A DNA stretch of 64,000 nucleotides from Candidatus Saccharimonadota bacterium (GCA_905373835.1 CAJPUN010000006.1:4728-68727); one strand, 5' to 3'; positions 43,243 to 52,391 are shown, counted from the first letter of the stretch. A program made the numbers and translations. The notes: generated by a model not told the origin, from the letters alone.

Positions 43243-44475
43243 ATGGTACAGAGTGACACGGCGAGCGCGAGCCGCTCGAAATATGAGTATGATGAACCAA
43301 AAAAGCTGACTATCTCGCAGCTCACAGCCCTGCTGGTGGCGGTGCTGCTACTGGGGGCTGGCTTTGTGGCAGGGATGCATGCCGACAAGCTCTATGCGGC
43401 GATTGCGCCAGTCTTTGGCCTCAAGGTATCGGCCGATAGTATTGACTTGAGCAGCGTGCAGCAGACCTATCGCAAGCTCAAAGCAGAATATGATGGTAAG
43501 CTGGACGATACCAAGCTGATCGATGGCGCTAATCGTGGCCTAGCTGCAGCTACTGGTGACCCCTACACCACCTATATGGACAAGCAAGAGACCGAGCAGT
43601 TCGACCGTAGCCTCAATGGCGAAGTGAGCGGTATTGGCGTGGAGATCGCATCACGGGGCAACCATCCAACGGTAGTGCGCGTCGTCGATGACTCACCAGC
43701 AGCCAAGGCAGGCCTGCGGGCTGGCGATATCTTCCGTAGTATTAATGGTCAATCGGTAGTGGGGCAGAACTCTGAGGTAGTGGCTGGCAAAGTGCGGGGC
43801 GAGGCTGGCACAACCGTCAAGCTCGTGATGCAGCGCGAGGAATCGACCGAGGAATATACCATCGTCCGGGCCAAGGTAAGTGACGCCAGTGTGCGTAGCC
43901 AGATTCGCGACGGCGTGGGTATCCTTACCATTACCCGATTCGATGACCAAACTGGCCGGCTGGCCCGCCAAGCGGCAGAGCAGTTCGTCCAGCAGGGGGT
44001 GCGGGCTGTGGTGCTCGACCTACGTGACAACGGTGGCGGCTATGTAACGGCTGCTCGCGAGGTCGCAAGCCTGTGGCTTGAGAACAAAGTCGTGGTAGTA
44101 GAGAAGTCTGGCGACGTCGTGCGAGACACGGTGCACAGTAGTGGCCAAGCACTGCTCAAGGGAGTGAAGACAACCGTCCTCGTCAATGGCAATAGCGCCA
44201 GTGCCAGCGAGATCGTAGCAGGGGCACTACACGACCACAAAGCGGCGACATTGCTGGGCGAAAAGACCTTTGGCAAGGGCACCGTGCAGCAGTTGTTTGA
44301 TCTGCCTGATGGCCGTAAACTCAAGATCACCGTGGCGCGTTGGTATACCCCAAATGGCCGCAATATCTCGCAGGGCGGCATTGCGCCAGATACCGAGGTT
44401 AAAATGAGCACCGATGATCGCAATGCTGGCCGCGACCCACAGCTCGATAGCGCACTACAAAAGTTCGCAGAGTAG
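43243..44475 (+). CDS. ctpA: Carboxy-terminal processing peptidase (S41/CtpA)
   Basis: Secreted or membrane-anchored serine protease that trims C-termini of envelope proteins. The 410-residue product has an N-terminal membrane helix (about residues 27-46), a PDZ domain (about residues 125-215, with GIGVEIASRG and AGLRAGDIFRSING), and the S41 catalytic core. Ser is in the NSASASE block (about residues 317-323), Lys345 is in EKTFGKGTVQ, and LDLRDNGGGYV is the family's conserved loop. The -10 box (TATAAT, 43229-43234) is 8 bases before the ATG. The Asp/Lys-rich linker between helix and PDZ is typical. It stands alone. Confidence 0.95.
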   Translation: MVQSDTASASRSKYEYDEPKKLTISQLTALLVAVLLLGAGFVAGMHADKLYAAIAPVFGLKVSADSIDLSSVQQTYRKLKAEYDGKLDDTKLIDGANRGLAAATGDPYTTYMDKQETEQFDRSLNGEVSGIGVEIASRGNHPTVVRVVDDSPAAKAGLRAGDIFRSINGQSVVGQNSEVVAGKVRGEAGTTVKLVMQREESTEEYTIVRAKVSDASVRSQIRDGVGILTITRFDDQTGRLARQAAEQFVQQGVRAVVLDLRDNGGGYVTAAREVASLWLENKVVVVEKSGDVVRDTVHSSGQALLKGVKTTVLVNGNSASASEIVAGALHDHKAATLLGEKTFGKGTVQQLFDLPDGRKLKITVARWYTPNGRNISQGGIAPDTEVKMSTDDRNAGRDPQLDSALQKFAE

Positions 44476-44554
44476 ACATATATCCAACAAAAGGCAAACA
44501 ATTGTTCGCCAAAAGTATTGTATTTGCCTCGTATCTACGCTACCATAAAAGCAT

Positions 44555-44941
44555 ATGGACAGACGAAAGAAAATTCTCTTGGTAGAAGACGACACCGCGC
44601 TGCTGGCAGTGTATCGCTCGCGGCTGGAGCTGGAGGGCTTTGCGGTGAGCGAAGTGCACAATGGCGAAGATGCACTCTCGGCGGTGGTCGATGTTCGGCC
44701 CGATTTGATCTTGCTTGATGTGATGATCCCCAAGATCAGCGGCTTCGATGTGCTCGATATCTTGCGCAATACCCCAGATACTACCAACGTCCGCGTTATC
44801 ATGCTGACAGCACTGAGTCAGCCCAAAGACAAAGAGCGGGCTAAGCAGCTAGGGGTGGATGACTACCTCGTCAAGTCGCAAGTGATGATTGGTGACGTCG
44901 TGGCCCGTATTAAGTATCACCTGGGCATGAGCCAAGAATAA
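44555..44941 (+). CDS. Single-domain response regulator (CheY-like)
   Basis: A stand-alone receiver of 128 residues. The acidic pocket is in LVEDDT (about residues 10-15), the phospho-acceptor Asp55 in LILLDVMIP, the switch Thr in IMLTALSQ, and the Lys in DYLVKSQVM. No output domain exists, so it must act by protein contact. The promoter is -35 TTGTAT, 17 bases, -10 TACCAT (44541-44546), with only 8 bases to the ATG. No sensor kinase is next to it; the only kinase in the window is at 53099. Confidence 0.92.
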   Translation: MDRRKKILLVEDDTALLAVYRSRLELEGFAVSEVHNGEDALSAVVDVRPDLILLDVMIPKISGFDVLDILRNTPDTTNVRVIMLTALSQPKDKERAKQLGVDDYLVKSQVMIGDVVARIKYHLGMSQE

Positions 44942-45032
44942 CAGAGACTAGAGGGCAGTCGAACAAAGCGTGCAGTAAGCCCTTGTTTCTGAGTGATTTC
45001 TCCTCAGCATTATTTTGTGGTATCCTAAAAAG

Positions 45033-45644
45033 ATGACGGAAAAACATTCGGCATCTCCCACTGCAAAAGAAGAGACACTAGCACCACTCCCACCACGACA
45101 GCCTGAGCATCTCTTGACGCAGCCAATTACGGTGGACGGCGCACCAGAAAAGCGTACAACTCATCCCGATGCATACATCATTCCCAAGCACGAAAATGTG
45201 CCGCAGTATCTATGGAATGTGCTGCGCAGCAGTGGCCAGCTCGACGAAGGGTGGATTGATACAGAGATTATTGACGAAAATGACGTGGTGCTAGTGCGGA
45301 TGACTAAGCCAGTCCACCGAAGCAATATCCACCAGCTCGAGAAATGCGTACCGCTCGCGGTGCTCCAAGAGCAAAACATCGACTTTACCAATGCATATCT
45401 GCAAAGAGCCTATGGTGTGATGATGGAGGATGGCAAGCTGCAGCCCGTTGCTGATACCACTCATACTGCTAGCCAGAGCAGCGCGACTGAGCAAGAAACA
45501 GAGATACTGCCCACTCAAAGTGGCAATACATATGATCATCTCGGTGGGGATAGTGCGCGCCAATTAGTTGGGAGCGTGGCAGCAAAAGCGAGCGACGGAG
45601 AGGTGGATAATAGCCTACTGGTGCGGCGAGCGCTAAAACGATAA
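45033..45644 (+). CDS. Hypothetical protein
   Basis: A 203-residue soluble protein. I take ATG 45033 as the start because TATCCT (45021-45026) lies six bases upstream; the frame's earlier TTG at 45015 lies before that box. The core (about residues 50-115, YIIPKHENVPQYLWNVLRSS and on) looks like a compact alpha/beta domain. It is flanked by disordered Thr/Ser/Pro/Glu-rich ends. The C-terminus is basic. No domain is recognised. Neighbours are a response regulator on one side and a convergent gene on the other. Confidence 0.6.
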   Translation: MTEKHSASPTAKEETLAPLPPRQPEHLLTQPITVDGAPEKRTTHPDAYIIPKHENVPQYLWNVLRSSGQLDEGWIDTEIIDENDVVLVRMTKPVHRSNIHQLEKCVPLAVLQEQNIDFTNAYLQRAYGVMMEDGKLQPVADTTHTASQSSATEQETEILPTQSGNTYDHLGGDSARQLVGSVAAKASDGEVDNSLLVRRALKR

Positions 45645-45725
45645 AGTGGTAGACACGTCAGACAGGGAGCAATATAGGCTACCCTCAAATCTTTTGACTA
45701 TATGACAACAGAGGTAGCGTGAAAG

Positions 45726-46496
45726 TTATTGATCGTAATCCGGATCATCGGATCCATACATAGCTTCAAGCTTTGCACGTATGGCGTTTTCCTCACGCTC
45801 ATGCGATGGTAGCTCAGGGCGCTGCCAGTGCCGCATCTTGTCTAAGTATTTGTCTGTCATCAGATTTTTGAGTGCAATGGTTGCGAGCTCTGTTTGCCGT
45901 TTGATGCGGCGGATTGGCTCGCGGAGGGCACGATCATCTATTTTAATACCATGCTGCAGTGCTTCGTCAGTAATAGTAATGTGCTGGTGGGTTTTGCGTA
46001 CGACATCGTCGATGACCATTTCGAGCTCTGGTTCACGAAGCTGGTTGCTCATATCCTTATACCAATGCCAGTCGATGGTACAAGAATCACGACCTCGAAA
46101 ATGGTTGGGTGGCTGTTTGGCAAGCTCGGCTTGTATAGTAGGATCTAGGCGGCCACAAAGCCAATCAACAGTTAACGAGGGCTTCTGGAGTATATAAAAG
46201 TCATGTCGCAGCGTATCTCCTTTGTTCAAGTTTTTCTCACTGTACGGTATACCAAGCTCGTGGTGCATGTTAAAATTCCATACACCAACGCCGTCAGGAG
46301 GGCTCATTGTTTCTGGCATGTTGCCCTTTTCTATATCGTTGTATAAGAGCTGGTGCGTGCTGGCTAGTGGGAGGATAACAAGCTTGCCAGCTATACCACC
46401 TACGTGCACTCGTATGTAGTCTTTGGCTGAGGCTTCTTTACTGTGGCTGCTTGCCTCGTCTGCAACGGTCCATTGTTGGTTTCTTTTGTCGTACAT
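45726..46496 (-). CDS. Hypothetical protein, leaderless-type start
   Basis: A 256-residue soluble protein starting MYDKRNQQWTV at 46496. The longer frame to 46631 lacks signals, whereas a minus-strand TATAAT (46506-46511) lies 9 bases before this ATG. A stretch rich in aromatic and histidine residues (GVGVWNFNMHHELGIPYSEK, about residues 66-85) and the helical C-terminus (QTELATIALKNLMTDKYLDK) are the notable parts. The composition is more AT-rich than the neighbouring core genes. No family is recognised. It faces the plus-strand unknown gene and shares no operon. Confidence 0.55.
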   Translation of the reverse strand: MYDKRNQQWTVADEASSHSKEASAKDYIRVHVGGIAGKLVILPLASTHQLLYNDIEKGNMPETMSPPDGVGVWNFNMHHELGIPYSEKNLNKGDTLRHDFYILQKPSLTVDWLCGRLDPTIQAELAKQPPNHFRGRDSCTIDWHWYKDMSNQLREPELEMVIDDVVRKTHQHITITDEALQHGIKIDDRALREPIRRIKRQTELATIALKNLMTDKYLDKMRHWQRPELPSHEREENAIRAKLEAMYGSDDPDYDQ

Positions 46497-46574
46497 AATA
46501 CAGTGATTATAGGGTAATATATGACGCATTACAAGTAGCTTGTGTAATATAGTATGAGTGACCGAGCAATAGCA

Positions 46575-46606
46575 AGAAAAGAACCGCTCTTTGTGAGCGG
46601 CTTTTT
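46575..46606 (-). terminator. Terminator of rpmA
   Basis: On the minus strand, stem CCGCTC / GAGCGG (plus-strand arms 46584-46589 and 46595-46600) runs into a T-rich stretch about 30 bases after the rpmA stop. Confidence 0.7.
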
Positions 46607-46631
46607 CGCTTGCATGTGCGCTATAAAACAC

Positions 46632-46910
46632 TTACGCTGCGCTGACACACACCTGGGTGCGTGGCTGGGTCTTGCCAGTGAAGGTAGACTTCTTGACCTT
46701 CTTGAAGCTGACGACACCACTGTGAGCGGCGTGGATGGTGTAGTTGCGGCTCATGTATGTGCCAGGGCCGGCGATCTTCGTAGCGCCTGTCTGGCGGACG
46801 AGAACCTCACCAGCGTTGACCTGCTGGCCACCGAAGCGCTTGACGCCAAGGCGCGCCCCAGCGTTATTGTGGACGTTCTTGCTTGAGCCACCTGCTTTGA
46901 CTTTTGACAT
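46632..46910 (-). CDS. rpmA: 50S ribosomal protein bL27
   Basis: Ribosomal protein L27, near the peptidyl-transferase centre. The 92-residue product has the conserved segments MSKVKAGGSSKNVHNNAGAR at the start and GVKRFGGQQVNAGEVLVRQT. The N-terminus begins directly with the short mature-type sequence, without the Firmicutes extension that needs protease cleavage. AAAGGAG precedes the ATG. A minus-strand TATAAT (plus 46945-46950) lies about 35 bases upstream. The usual partner rplU (L21) is not next to it: the upstream region is empty and the next gene is divergent. Confidence 0.96.
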   Translation of the reverse strand: MSKVKAGGSSKNVHNNAGARLGVKRFGGQQVNAGEVLVRQTGATKIAGPGTYMSRNYTIHAAHSGVVSFKKVKKSTFTGKTQPRTQVCVSAA

Positions 46911-46950
46911 ATCACTCCTTTAGCTAATATAAACAATCTATACGATTATA

Positions 46951-47164
46951 CGTGAGGGCGTGGGCGAAGTCAAGCGGTGTGGATTGAATAGCAGCCGTAA
47001 GAATGCCGACTGTTATAACGCGAGAGAAGAGAGCAGCAAGAGGAGTGCGCAAGCGAGCAAGACATTGAGCTGTAGGCATGACAAAAAGGGGACAAAACAT
47101 AGACAGTGACGCAGATGTGCTGCAGTATTAACTGAGCAGAGTTGGATAGCTGGCACTATGGTGG
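46951..47164. other. Divergent gap between rpmA and the 47215 gene
   Basis: About 300 bases in all between the two start codons. Both ends carry promoters (minus-strand TATAAT at 46945-46950, plus-strand TATAAT at 47165-47170). I see no gene, repeat or structured RNA in the middle. Confidence 0.4.
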
Positions 47165-47214
47165 TATAATTAGCTACACTATAGATACAATAAATGATAT
47201 GAAAAGGAGTGATG

Positions 47215-47808
47215 ATGGCAGGACATGAAGGGCCGAGAGGATTTGGGCCACAGGGTGAGTGGCCGTATCCGGGCAGTGGACCGAGTGGCAGCTCGGACAC
47301 TGAGGCAGGTTTGGCGCAGCTTGCTGCGCGTCGGGATACTGAGAGTGATTTGCCGTTGGGACGAGGGGAGGGGGAAGCTCTAGAAGACGATCGTGCGTCT
47401 GCTGCAGATGCGCTTCGAGCAAGCCTAAGAGAAGTGGCTGATCCTCGTGAACCGACAGCGCCAGCTGCGCCACAAACTCCGGAGGGCATACGTGCAGCGC
47501 TTCATGGTCGTATTGAAGCACTAAAGCAGCCTGCTCAGATAGCAGAAGAAAACAAAAAGAAAGAGCAAAAAAAGGCTCTCAAGCGCGTAATGGAAACACT
47601 CCGCGTTGCTCCAGATGTACTTAGCATCGTAACATGTAAGCTAGAGAACCTCGTTGTACAGGAAGGTATATCAACAAATACTATGACCAGTCTGCGATCT
47701 GTCTTGGTACTCTTGGAAAGCATTAATCCTCGTGATCTTGAGGTTGCCCAGCAAGAGGTGGAGAAAGTCATCAATGTAATGGATACGAAAGAGAGCAGTC
47801 ATCAATAG
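47215..47808 (+). CDS. Hypothetical protein with a helical C-terminus
   Basis: A 197-residue soluble protein. The start is ATG 47215, 5 bases after AAAGGAG; GTG and ATG codons directly before it are too close. The first 115 residues are Gly/Pro/Ala/Glu-rich and probably disordered (EGPRGFGPQGEWPYPGSG at the start). The last 80 residues are helical (AEENKKKEQKKALKRVMETL, then TSLRSVLVLLESINPRDLEV). No domain is recognised. TATAAT lies at 47165-47170, about 44 bases upstream, so this gene has a normal leader. Confidence 0.65.
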   Translation: MAGHEGPRGFGPQGEWPYPGSGPSGSSDTEAGLAQLAARRDTESDLPLGRGEGEALEDDRASAADALRASLREVADPREPTAPAAPQTPEGIRAALHGRIEALKQPAQIAEENKKKEQKKALKRVMETLRVAPDVLSIVTCKLENLVVQEGISTNTMTSLRSVLVLLESINPRDLEVAQQEVEKVINVMDTKESSHQ

Positions 47809-47831
47809 TTCCGTAGTATTAGATTCACATA

Positions 47832-47863
47832 AAGAGCCTCAGCTATGTCATGCTGAGGCTCTT
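47832..47863. terminator. Bidirectional hairpin between convergent genes
   Basis: Perfect 12-bp stem AAGAGCCTCAGC / GCTGAGGCTCTT with an 8-base loop, 24 bases after the stop of the plus-strand gene and ahead of the convergent methyltransferase gene. The arms supply AA and TT tracts. Confidence 0.7.
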
Positions 47864-47936
47864 GCTTATTGAAACTGCTAGCATGCAGAAGGAAGTATAT
47901 ATTACTTGATGACCAGAATAAGATTTTACTCCAAGG

Positions 47937-49148
47937 TTATTTCATTACTTCCATCACCAGCAACTCCCGCGCGACCACCTGGTTCTCGCGGTAATAACAG
48001 AGGTCAGCGGGGCGAACGTGCTGGAGCAGGCGGCGCTGGTAGCCCAGTTGCTCTAACTGGGTGATGAGTGGCAGGTGAGTAAACTGCCCATCGCTGCCGC
48101 GCCAAGCGGGCACCGCGATGACCAGTGGCGTGCCGGGGCGCAGCTGGGGACGAAGATTAGTGAGAAAATGGCTGATGATGTGGTTGCACGTGGTGCGCAC
48201 AGTGCTGAGCTTAGCCGGAGCGGGTGGGGCAGAGAAGGGCTGGCCAAGGTATGTCTCGCAGACGACGGTGCTGAGCTGCTGGGCGTCTGGCCACTGGTAA
48301 GTAGTGGCATCAGCCTGAGTAACGTCCTGTACCGCGCCAGGAGTAGCCGCGGCAGAGCGGTGCTGCAGCCAGGCGAGGTTCTCGCTGGTATAGCTGACCA
48401 TCTTAGGGTTTAGGTCGCTGCCGCACACATCGTAGCCCAGGAGGAGCGCCTCTTGCAAGACAGTGCCAGTGCCGCAGAAGGGATCAAGCAGCATGGGGCG
48501 CGGCGCTGAGTGCTTAGTAGTAGGTGAGGGCTGCACCAGTGGCCCAGCCATATTAATCATCATGCGGGCGAGCTTGGGCGGCAGCATACCGACGAAGGCA
48601 TCGGTGCGCGGGCGGGCTTGGTCGCGTGCGGCCAGGGCAGAGATGTTTTGCGCGCCAACACTCTCCGCCACAATAACTCGTCCATCCTGGGCTCGCACTA
48701 TTAGCAGCTCGATATGATGCGGTGAGCGACCAAGCTTGTTGTGATGGCTCGTAGCAGTATTGAGCGCTGGAGCGGCATTAGGAATAAGGCGCAGGCTCGT
48801 GCCAGTTGCGCGTAATTTTGTCTTAAGAATAAGGCCAGTCTTTTGCACCTCGCGGGCACTGACAGAGAAGCCATAGGCACTCATGCCCAGCGTGATCTTG
48901 TGCGGCGCGCCCTGCCACTGCGCGCTATAGTGGCGGACAATCTGCCGGCTCACCGCCAGCCAGTTACCGCGCAGCTCTAACACCACCCGGCCCGCCTTTT
49001 GGCTGCCACCCAGGCGCTCAAAGGCGAAAGTATCAGAGGTAATAGTAGCGGCCTGCGCTCCAAACCAACGCACCGCCGCCCCGCCATACAAACACTCCAG
49101 CTCCGCCACCCCAAGGGCCGGCTGCCGGCCAAGAATTGCAATATACAT
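47937..49148 (-). CDS. Trm11-like RNA methyltransferase
   Basis: A 403-residue SAM-dependent methyltransferase of the Trm11/Trm-G10-like group, which modify guanosine in tRNA. The N-terminal 150 residues would be the RNA-binding part (MYIAILGRQPALGVAELECL at the start). The catalytic part carries the SAM motif DPFCGTGTVLQEALLLGYDV and SDLNPKMVSYTSENLAWL, plus TDAFVGMLPPKLARMMINMA before it. I place the start at 49148, because a minus-strand TATACT (49155-49160) ends six bases before this ATG; the 99 bases upstream in frame are thus excluded. Base specificity is unknown. Confidence 0.8.
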   Translation of the reverse strand: MYIAILGRQPALGVAELECLYGGAAVRWFGAQAATITSDTFAFERLGGSQKAGRVVLELRGNWLAVSRQIVRHYSAQWQGAPHKITLGMSAYGFSVSAREVQKTGLILKTKLRATGTSLRLIPNAAPALNTATSHHNKLGRSPHHIELLIVRAQDGRVIVAESVGAQNISALAARDQARPRTDAFVGMLPPKLARMMINMAGPLVQPSPTTKHSAPRPMLLDPFCGTGTVLQEALLLGYDVCGSDLNPKMVSYTSENLAWLQHRSAAATPGAVQDVTQADATTYQWPDAQQLSTVVCETYLGQPFSAPPAPAKLSTVRTTCNHIISHFLTNLRPQLRPGTPLVIAVPAWRGSDGQFTHLPLITQLEQLGYQRRLLQHVRPADLCYYRENQVVARELLVMEVMK

Positions 49149-49154
49149 ATGACT

Positions 49155-49160
49155 AGTATA
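49155..49160 (-). promoter_or_regulatory. -10 box, six bases before the methyltransferase start
   Basis: On the minus strand TATACT, AGTCAT, then ATG 49148. Another leaderless-type arrangement, here on the opposite strand. Confidence 0.55.
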
Positions 49161-49321
49161 GCGCAAAAGTGAGTGAGAATGGAGGGGTGGCGGCACGAAC
49201 GGTATGTTAGATATAGGTAGCCGACCACTCTCGATCTTGTACGACAAGCTTTCGTACTCAGTCTGATTAGAGCGTCAGAAAAGGTTCGCCTCGCTACCTC
49301 GTGGTATAATATACCGTAGCT

Positions 49322-50395
49322 ATGCAGAAATATATCAAAAAAATGAAACAGCTGTCCTTCCGCACCTGGCTGAGTATTATGACGTTTGTGCTGATTGCCT
49401 TGATTCTATTCTTGTCGCGGCACGAACTTCTCCAGGCGTGGCACTTGCTGCAGCAGGTTAATATATGGGTCTTGATTGCCGTCTTCCCGGTGGCGGCGTT
49501 GGGGTATTTAGCGGCAGGTGAGATGATCTTCTCATATCTGCGGCAAAAGGGCTTCGTGCGCGATGTGAGCCCCTTTGCCCTGATGCGCTTGTCGCTGGAG
49601 CTAAATTTCGTCAACCATGCCTTTCCCAGTGGCGGCCTGAGCGGTATATCATACGCTAACTGGCGCCTGCGCAAATACGGCGTCTCGACGGGGCGCGCAA
49701 CGATGGCTCAGATGGTGCGCTATGTGATGGGCTTTGTGGCAGTGGTACTGTTCCTTGCAGTGGCGGTGGTAATAGTGACGATCGATAGCGGCGTGAACCG
49801 CTGGATTATCCTGATGAGTGGGGGACTGGTGTTTTGTTTGACGATGATCACGCTACTGGGGGTGTATTTGCTGACGAGCCAGCAGCGGCTACACAAGGCG
49901 GCACATCAGATTACGCTGACAATCAACGGCTTCGCGCGGCGCATCCTGCGGCGCACAAAGCCAGTGATGGACGAAGCTGCGGTGCGGCGCTACTGCGACG
50001 ACCTCCACACTGACTTCCTCGAGCTGCGGCGCGACAAGAAGCTGCTGTGGCAGCCCTTTATCTGGAGTATTGTCTTTACGATTATGGAGATCTTACCCTT
50101 CTGGATGACCTTCCAATCGCTGGGGGTATCGGTCAATCCTGCATCAATTCTCATTGCCTATGGCGTGGCCACGACCATGGCGGTGGTGGTTGCTACCCCT
50201 GGTGGAGCTGGTGCATATGAGGCGGTCATGGTCGGGATCTTGGCGCTCTCGGGCGTGAGCCAAGGCCAGGCTATTGCTGGGACGATGCTCTACCGCGTGA
50301 TCGCTATCGTGACCACACTGGTGTTTGGCTATGCATTTTATCAACTAACCATCATGCGCTATGGACGCGACAAACCTCCCACCGCTGAGCGTTAG
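49322..50395 (+). CDS. Flippase-like membrane protein (lysylphosphatidylglycerol synthase TM region/UPF0104)
   Basis: A 357-residue integral membrane protein with about eight helices. It resembles the membrane domain shared by MprF and the YbhN/AglD family, implicated in lipid translocation. Typical segments are LELNFVNHAFPSGGLSGISY near residues 83-102 and VVVATPGGAGAYEAVMVGIL near residues 290-309. The promoter box TATAAT (49305-49310) is 11 bases before the ATG and no ribosome binding site is seen, so the leader is very short. Its last 35 bases overlap xseA, which makes the two genes translationally linked. The lipid moved is unknown. Confidence 0.85.
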   Translation: MQKYIKKMKQLSFRTWLSIMTFVLIALILFLSRHELLQAWHLLQQVNIWVLIAVFPVAALGYLAAGEMIFSYLRQKGFVRDVSPFALMRLSLELNFVNHAFPSGGLSGISYANWRLRKYGVSTGRATMAQMVRYVMGFVAVVLFLAVAVVIVTIDSGVNRWIILMSGGLVFCLTMITLLGVYLLTSQQRLHKAAHQITLTINGFARRILRRTKPVMDEAAVRRYCDDLHTDFLELRRDKKLLWQPFIWSIVFTIMEILPFWMTFQSLGVSVNPASILIAYGVATTMAVVVATPGGAGAYEAVMVGILALSGVSQGQAIAGTMLYRVIAIVTTLVFGYAFYQLTIMRYGRDKPPTAER

Positions 50396-51494
50396 CGATT
50401 TCCTCGCCTGTGCGAGCCAGGTGCTGGAGGGAGCATTTCCGGTACTAACGGTCGAGGGCGAGGTGGCTAGTATGGCAGTGCGCCAGGGGAAGTTTGTCTT
50501 TTTTGACCTCAAGGACGAGACAGGCAGTGTGAGCTGCTTTATGATGGTGTGGCAGCTCCGGGTGGCGCTAGAAGATGGCATGCAGATAGCAGTGCAAGCT
50601 GTGCCCAAGCTCACGGCGCGCGGCAAGTTTAGCCTGACGGTGCAGCAGGTGCGACCGGTCGGGCAGGGGAGTATTAAGAAAAACTTCGAGCTGCTGCGCC
50701 AGCGCCTGAGTGCAGAAGGACTCTTTGCTCCAGAGCGCAAGCGACCGGTACCCGAGTGGCCCGAGCACATTGCCGTGGTGAGTAGCCCTCAGGCGGCAGG
50801 CTATGCCGACTTTATGACGATCATTGGCCAGCGCTGGGGCGGCATGCAGGTCGATGTCTATGCAGTGCCAGTCCAGGGTGCTGGTGCGGCCGATCGGATC
50901 ATCCGCGCCATTGAGCGCTGCAACCGCCGTGCAACCGTGCCACAGGTGCTGGCGATTGTGCGTGGTGGTGGCAGCGCCGATGATTTGCAAGTCTTTAACG
51001 ACGAAGCGCTGGTGCGAGCAATCGCTGCAAGCCGCGTGCCAACGGTGGTCGGGGTGGGGCACGACACAGATGAAACATTAGCCGATCTCGCCGCCGACGT
51101 CCGGGCTGTCACGCCGACCAACGCAGCTCAGCTCATCACACCTGATGCCACGGCAGTGCGAACGCGGCTAACCGAGCAGCTGCAGGCAATGAAGCGAACG
51201 ATTATTGCCACAGCAGATGATGAGCAGCTAGCGGTGCAGCATCAGCTGGCTGAGGCTCGAGTGAAGCTAGCCAGGCGACAGCAGGTACTCGAGCAGCAAT
51301 GCGCAGCGCTGCAGGCCCGGCTTCGGCTGTATAACCCTGCAGCAACCCTAGCGCGTGGCTACGCCCTGGTGCGCGGCCAGGCCGCCGTCGGCCAAACGAT
51401 CACCATCGAGCGATATAGCGATATGATAACAGCGGAGGTAACCCATGTCGAACGCAAAACAACCAACGAAACAGGCGAAATCCGCCACACCTAG
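50361..51494 (+). CDS. xseA: Exodeoxyribonuclease VII large subunit
   Basis: Catalytic subunit of exonuclease VII, which degrades single-stranded DNA to oligonucleotides. The 377-residue product starts with the OB-fold (about residues 10-105, VLTVEGEVASMAVRQGKFVF). The catalytic domain follows with AVVSSPQAAGYADFMTII, then the IVRGGGSADDLQVFNDEALV motif near residues 200-219 and TVVGVGHDTDETLADLAADV. The coiled-coil part after it is shorter than in E. coli. The start lies inside the preceding gene (35-base overlap), and the stop lies 50 bases inside xseB. This tight nesting implies translational coupling. Confidence 0.95.
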   Translation: MDATNLPPLSVSDFLACASQVLEGAFPVLTVEGEVASMAVRQGKFVFFDLKDETGSVSCFMMVWQLRVALEDGMQIAVQAVPKLTARGKFSLTVQQVRPVGQGSIKKNFELLRQRLSAEGLFAPERKRPVPEWPEHIAVVSSPQAAGYADFMTIIGQRWGGMQVDVYAVPVQGAGAADRIIRAIERCNRRATVPQVLAIVRGGGSADDLQVFNDEALVRAIAASRVPTVVGVGHDTDETLADLAADVRAVTPTNAAQLITPDATAVRTRLTEQLQAMKRTIIATADDEQLAVQHQLAEARVKLARRQQVLEQQCAALQARLRLYNPAATLARGYALVRGQAAVGQTITIERYSDMITAEVTHVERKTTNETGEIRHT

Positions 51495-51840
51495 CACGCG
51501 GGCCAAGCGTACCACACTGAGTGATGACGACCAACTGGCAATGGCCCTTGCAGCAGAGGGAATCACGCCGGATTATAGCCAGCCCACCAATAATACACCA
51601 GCAAGCTCATCAGCGCCGCAGCAGCCTGACCAGCAGAGCAATGCAGATAACCGTTCACTGCGTGAGCAAATGGAGCAGCTAGAAGAAATCTTAGCGTGGT
51701 TTGACAGTGATGAGTTTGAGCTCGAGGCAGCGGTAGAGCGCTACCAACAGGCAGCACGCGTTGCCGAGCAGATCGACCAGCGCTTGAGAGAGATCAAAAA
51801 TAAGGTAACTATTATCACAGAGGACGCAGCTGCCTCATGA
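51445..51840 (+). CDS. xseB: Exodeoxyribonuclease VII small subunit with an N-terminal extension
   Basis: Small partner of XseA. The family domain occupies about residues 65-130, with EQLEEILAWFDSDEFELEAA and AARVAEQIDQRLREIKNKV, the usual helical hairpin. The first 60 residues are a disordered extension rich in Thr, Ser, Pro, Gln and Asp, absent in typical XseB (about 80 residues). The ATG at 51445 follows GGAGG, so this early start is supported by a ribosome binding site. The gene overlaps the end of xseA by 50 bases and the next gene by four bases (ATGA). Confidence 0.9.
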   Translation: MSNAKQPTKQAKSATPSTRAKRTTLSDDDQLAMALAAEGITPDYSQPTNNTPASSSAPQQPDQQSNADNRSLREQMEQLEEILAWFDSDEFELEAAVERYQQAARVAEQIDQRLREIKNKVTIITEDAAAS

Positions 51841-52346
51841 TGTGGTGGGCACTCCTGGTTATCATCCTGCTGTTTTGCGTGACAGCGCTGACGGGCGCGC
51901 CCTATGTGCCATCGCACCGCCGCGATGTGCAGCAGGCGCTGACCAAACTCTATCGCCTTGGGCCAGAGGATTGCTTGGTGGACATGGGCTCGGGCGATGG
52001 CGTTGTCCTAAAGATTGCTCGCCAGCAAGGAGCACGAGCCTTTGGCGTGGAGCTCAACCCGCTCCTCGTCTTGCTCTCGCGCTGGCGTTTGCGTGGTGAT
52101 ACCAAAGCGATGGTGGTGTGTGGTAACCTCTACCGCACGAACTTTCCAACTGGCACCACAGTGGTCTACACCTTTGGCGACTCGCGCGACATCGCTCGGA
52201 TGGCCGCCCATGTGCAGCAGCAAGCCACCCGCCTTGGCACAGACCTGTGGTTCATCTCTTACGCCTTTGCCGTGCCTGGCTGGACACCAGTGCGCGAGCA
52301 AGGCGCACATAAGCTGTACCGGGTGTGGGCAGAGCAGCACAAATAG
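51837..52346 (+). CDS. Membrane-anchored SAM-dependent methyltransferase
   Basis: A 169-residue protein with one N-terminal membrane helix (about residues 3-20), then a small class I methyltransferase fold. Motif I is LVDMGSGDGVVLKIARQQGA (about residues 47-66) with the following acidic ELNPLLVLLSRW. The rest of the Rossmann-like sheet is short but complete to WFISYAFAVPGW. The substrate is unknown; a membrane or lipid-linked acceptor would fit the anchor. Its start overlaps the xseB stop (ATGA), so it belongs to the xseA-xseB operon, with no obvious functional link. Confidence 0.78.
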   Translation: MMWWALLVIILLFCVTALTGAPYVPSHRRDVQQALTKLYRLGPEDCLVDMGSGDGVVLKIARQQGARAFGVELNPLLVLLSRWRLRGDTKAMVVCGNLYRTNFPTGTTVVYTFGDSRDIARMAAHVQQQATRLGTDLWFISYAFAVPGWTPVREQGAHKLYRVWAEQHK

Positions 52347-52356
52347 CATCCCGCTC

Positions 52357-52385
52357 TTGTCTATCGCCCCAGGCATAAGTATAAT
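52357..52385 (+). promoter_or_regulatory. Promoter giving a leaderless start at 52392
   Basis: -35 TTGTCT (52357-52362), 17-base spacer, -10 TATAAT (52380-52385), six bases AGGGGT, then ATG. Confidence 0.7.
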
Positions 52386-52391
52386 AGGGGT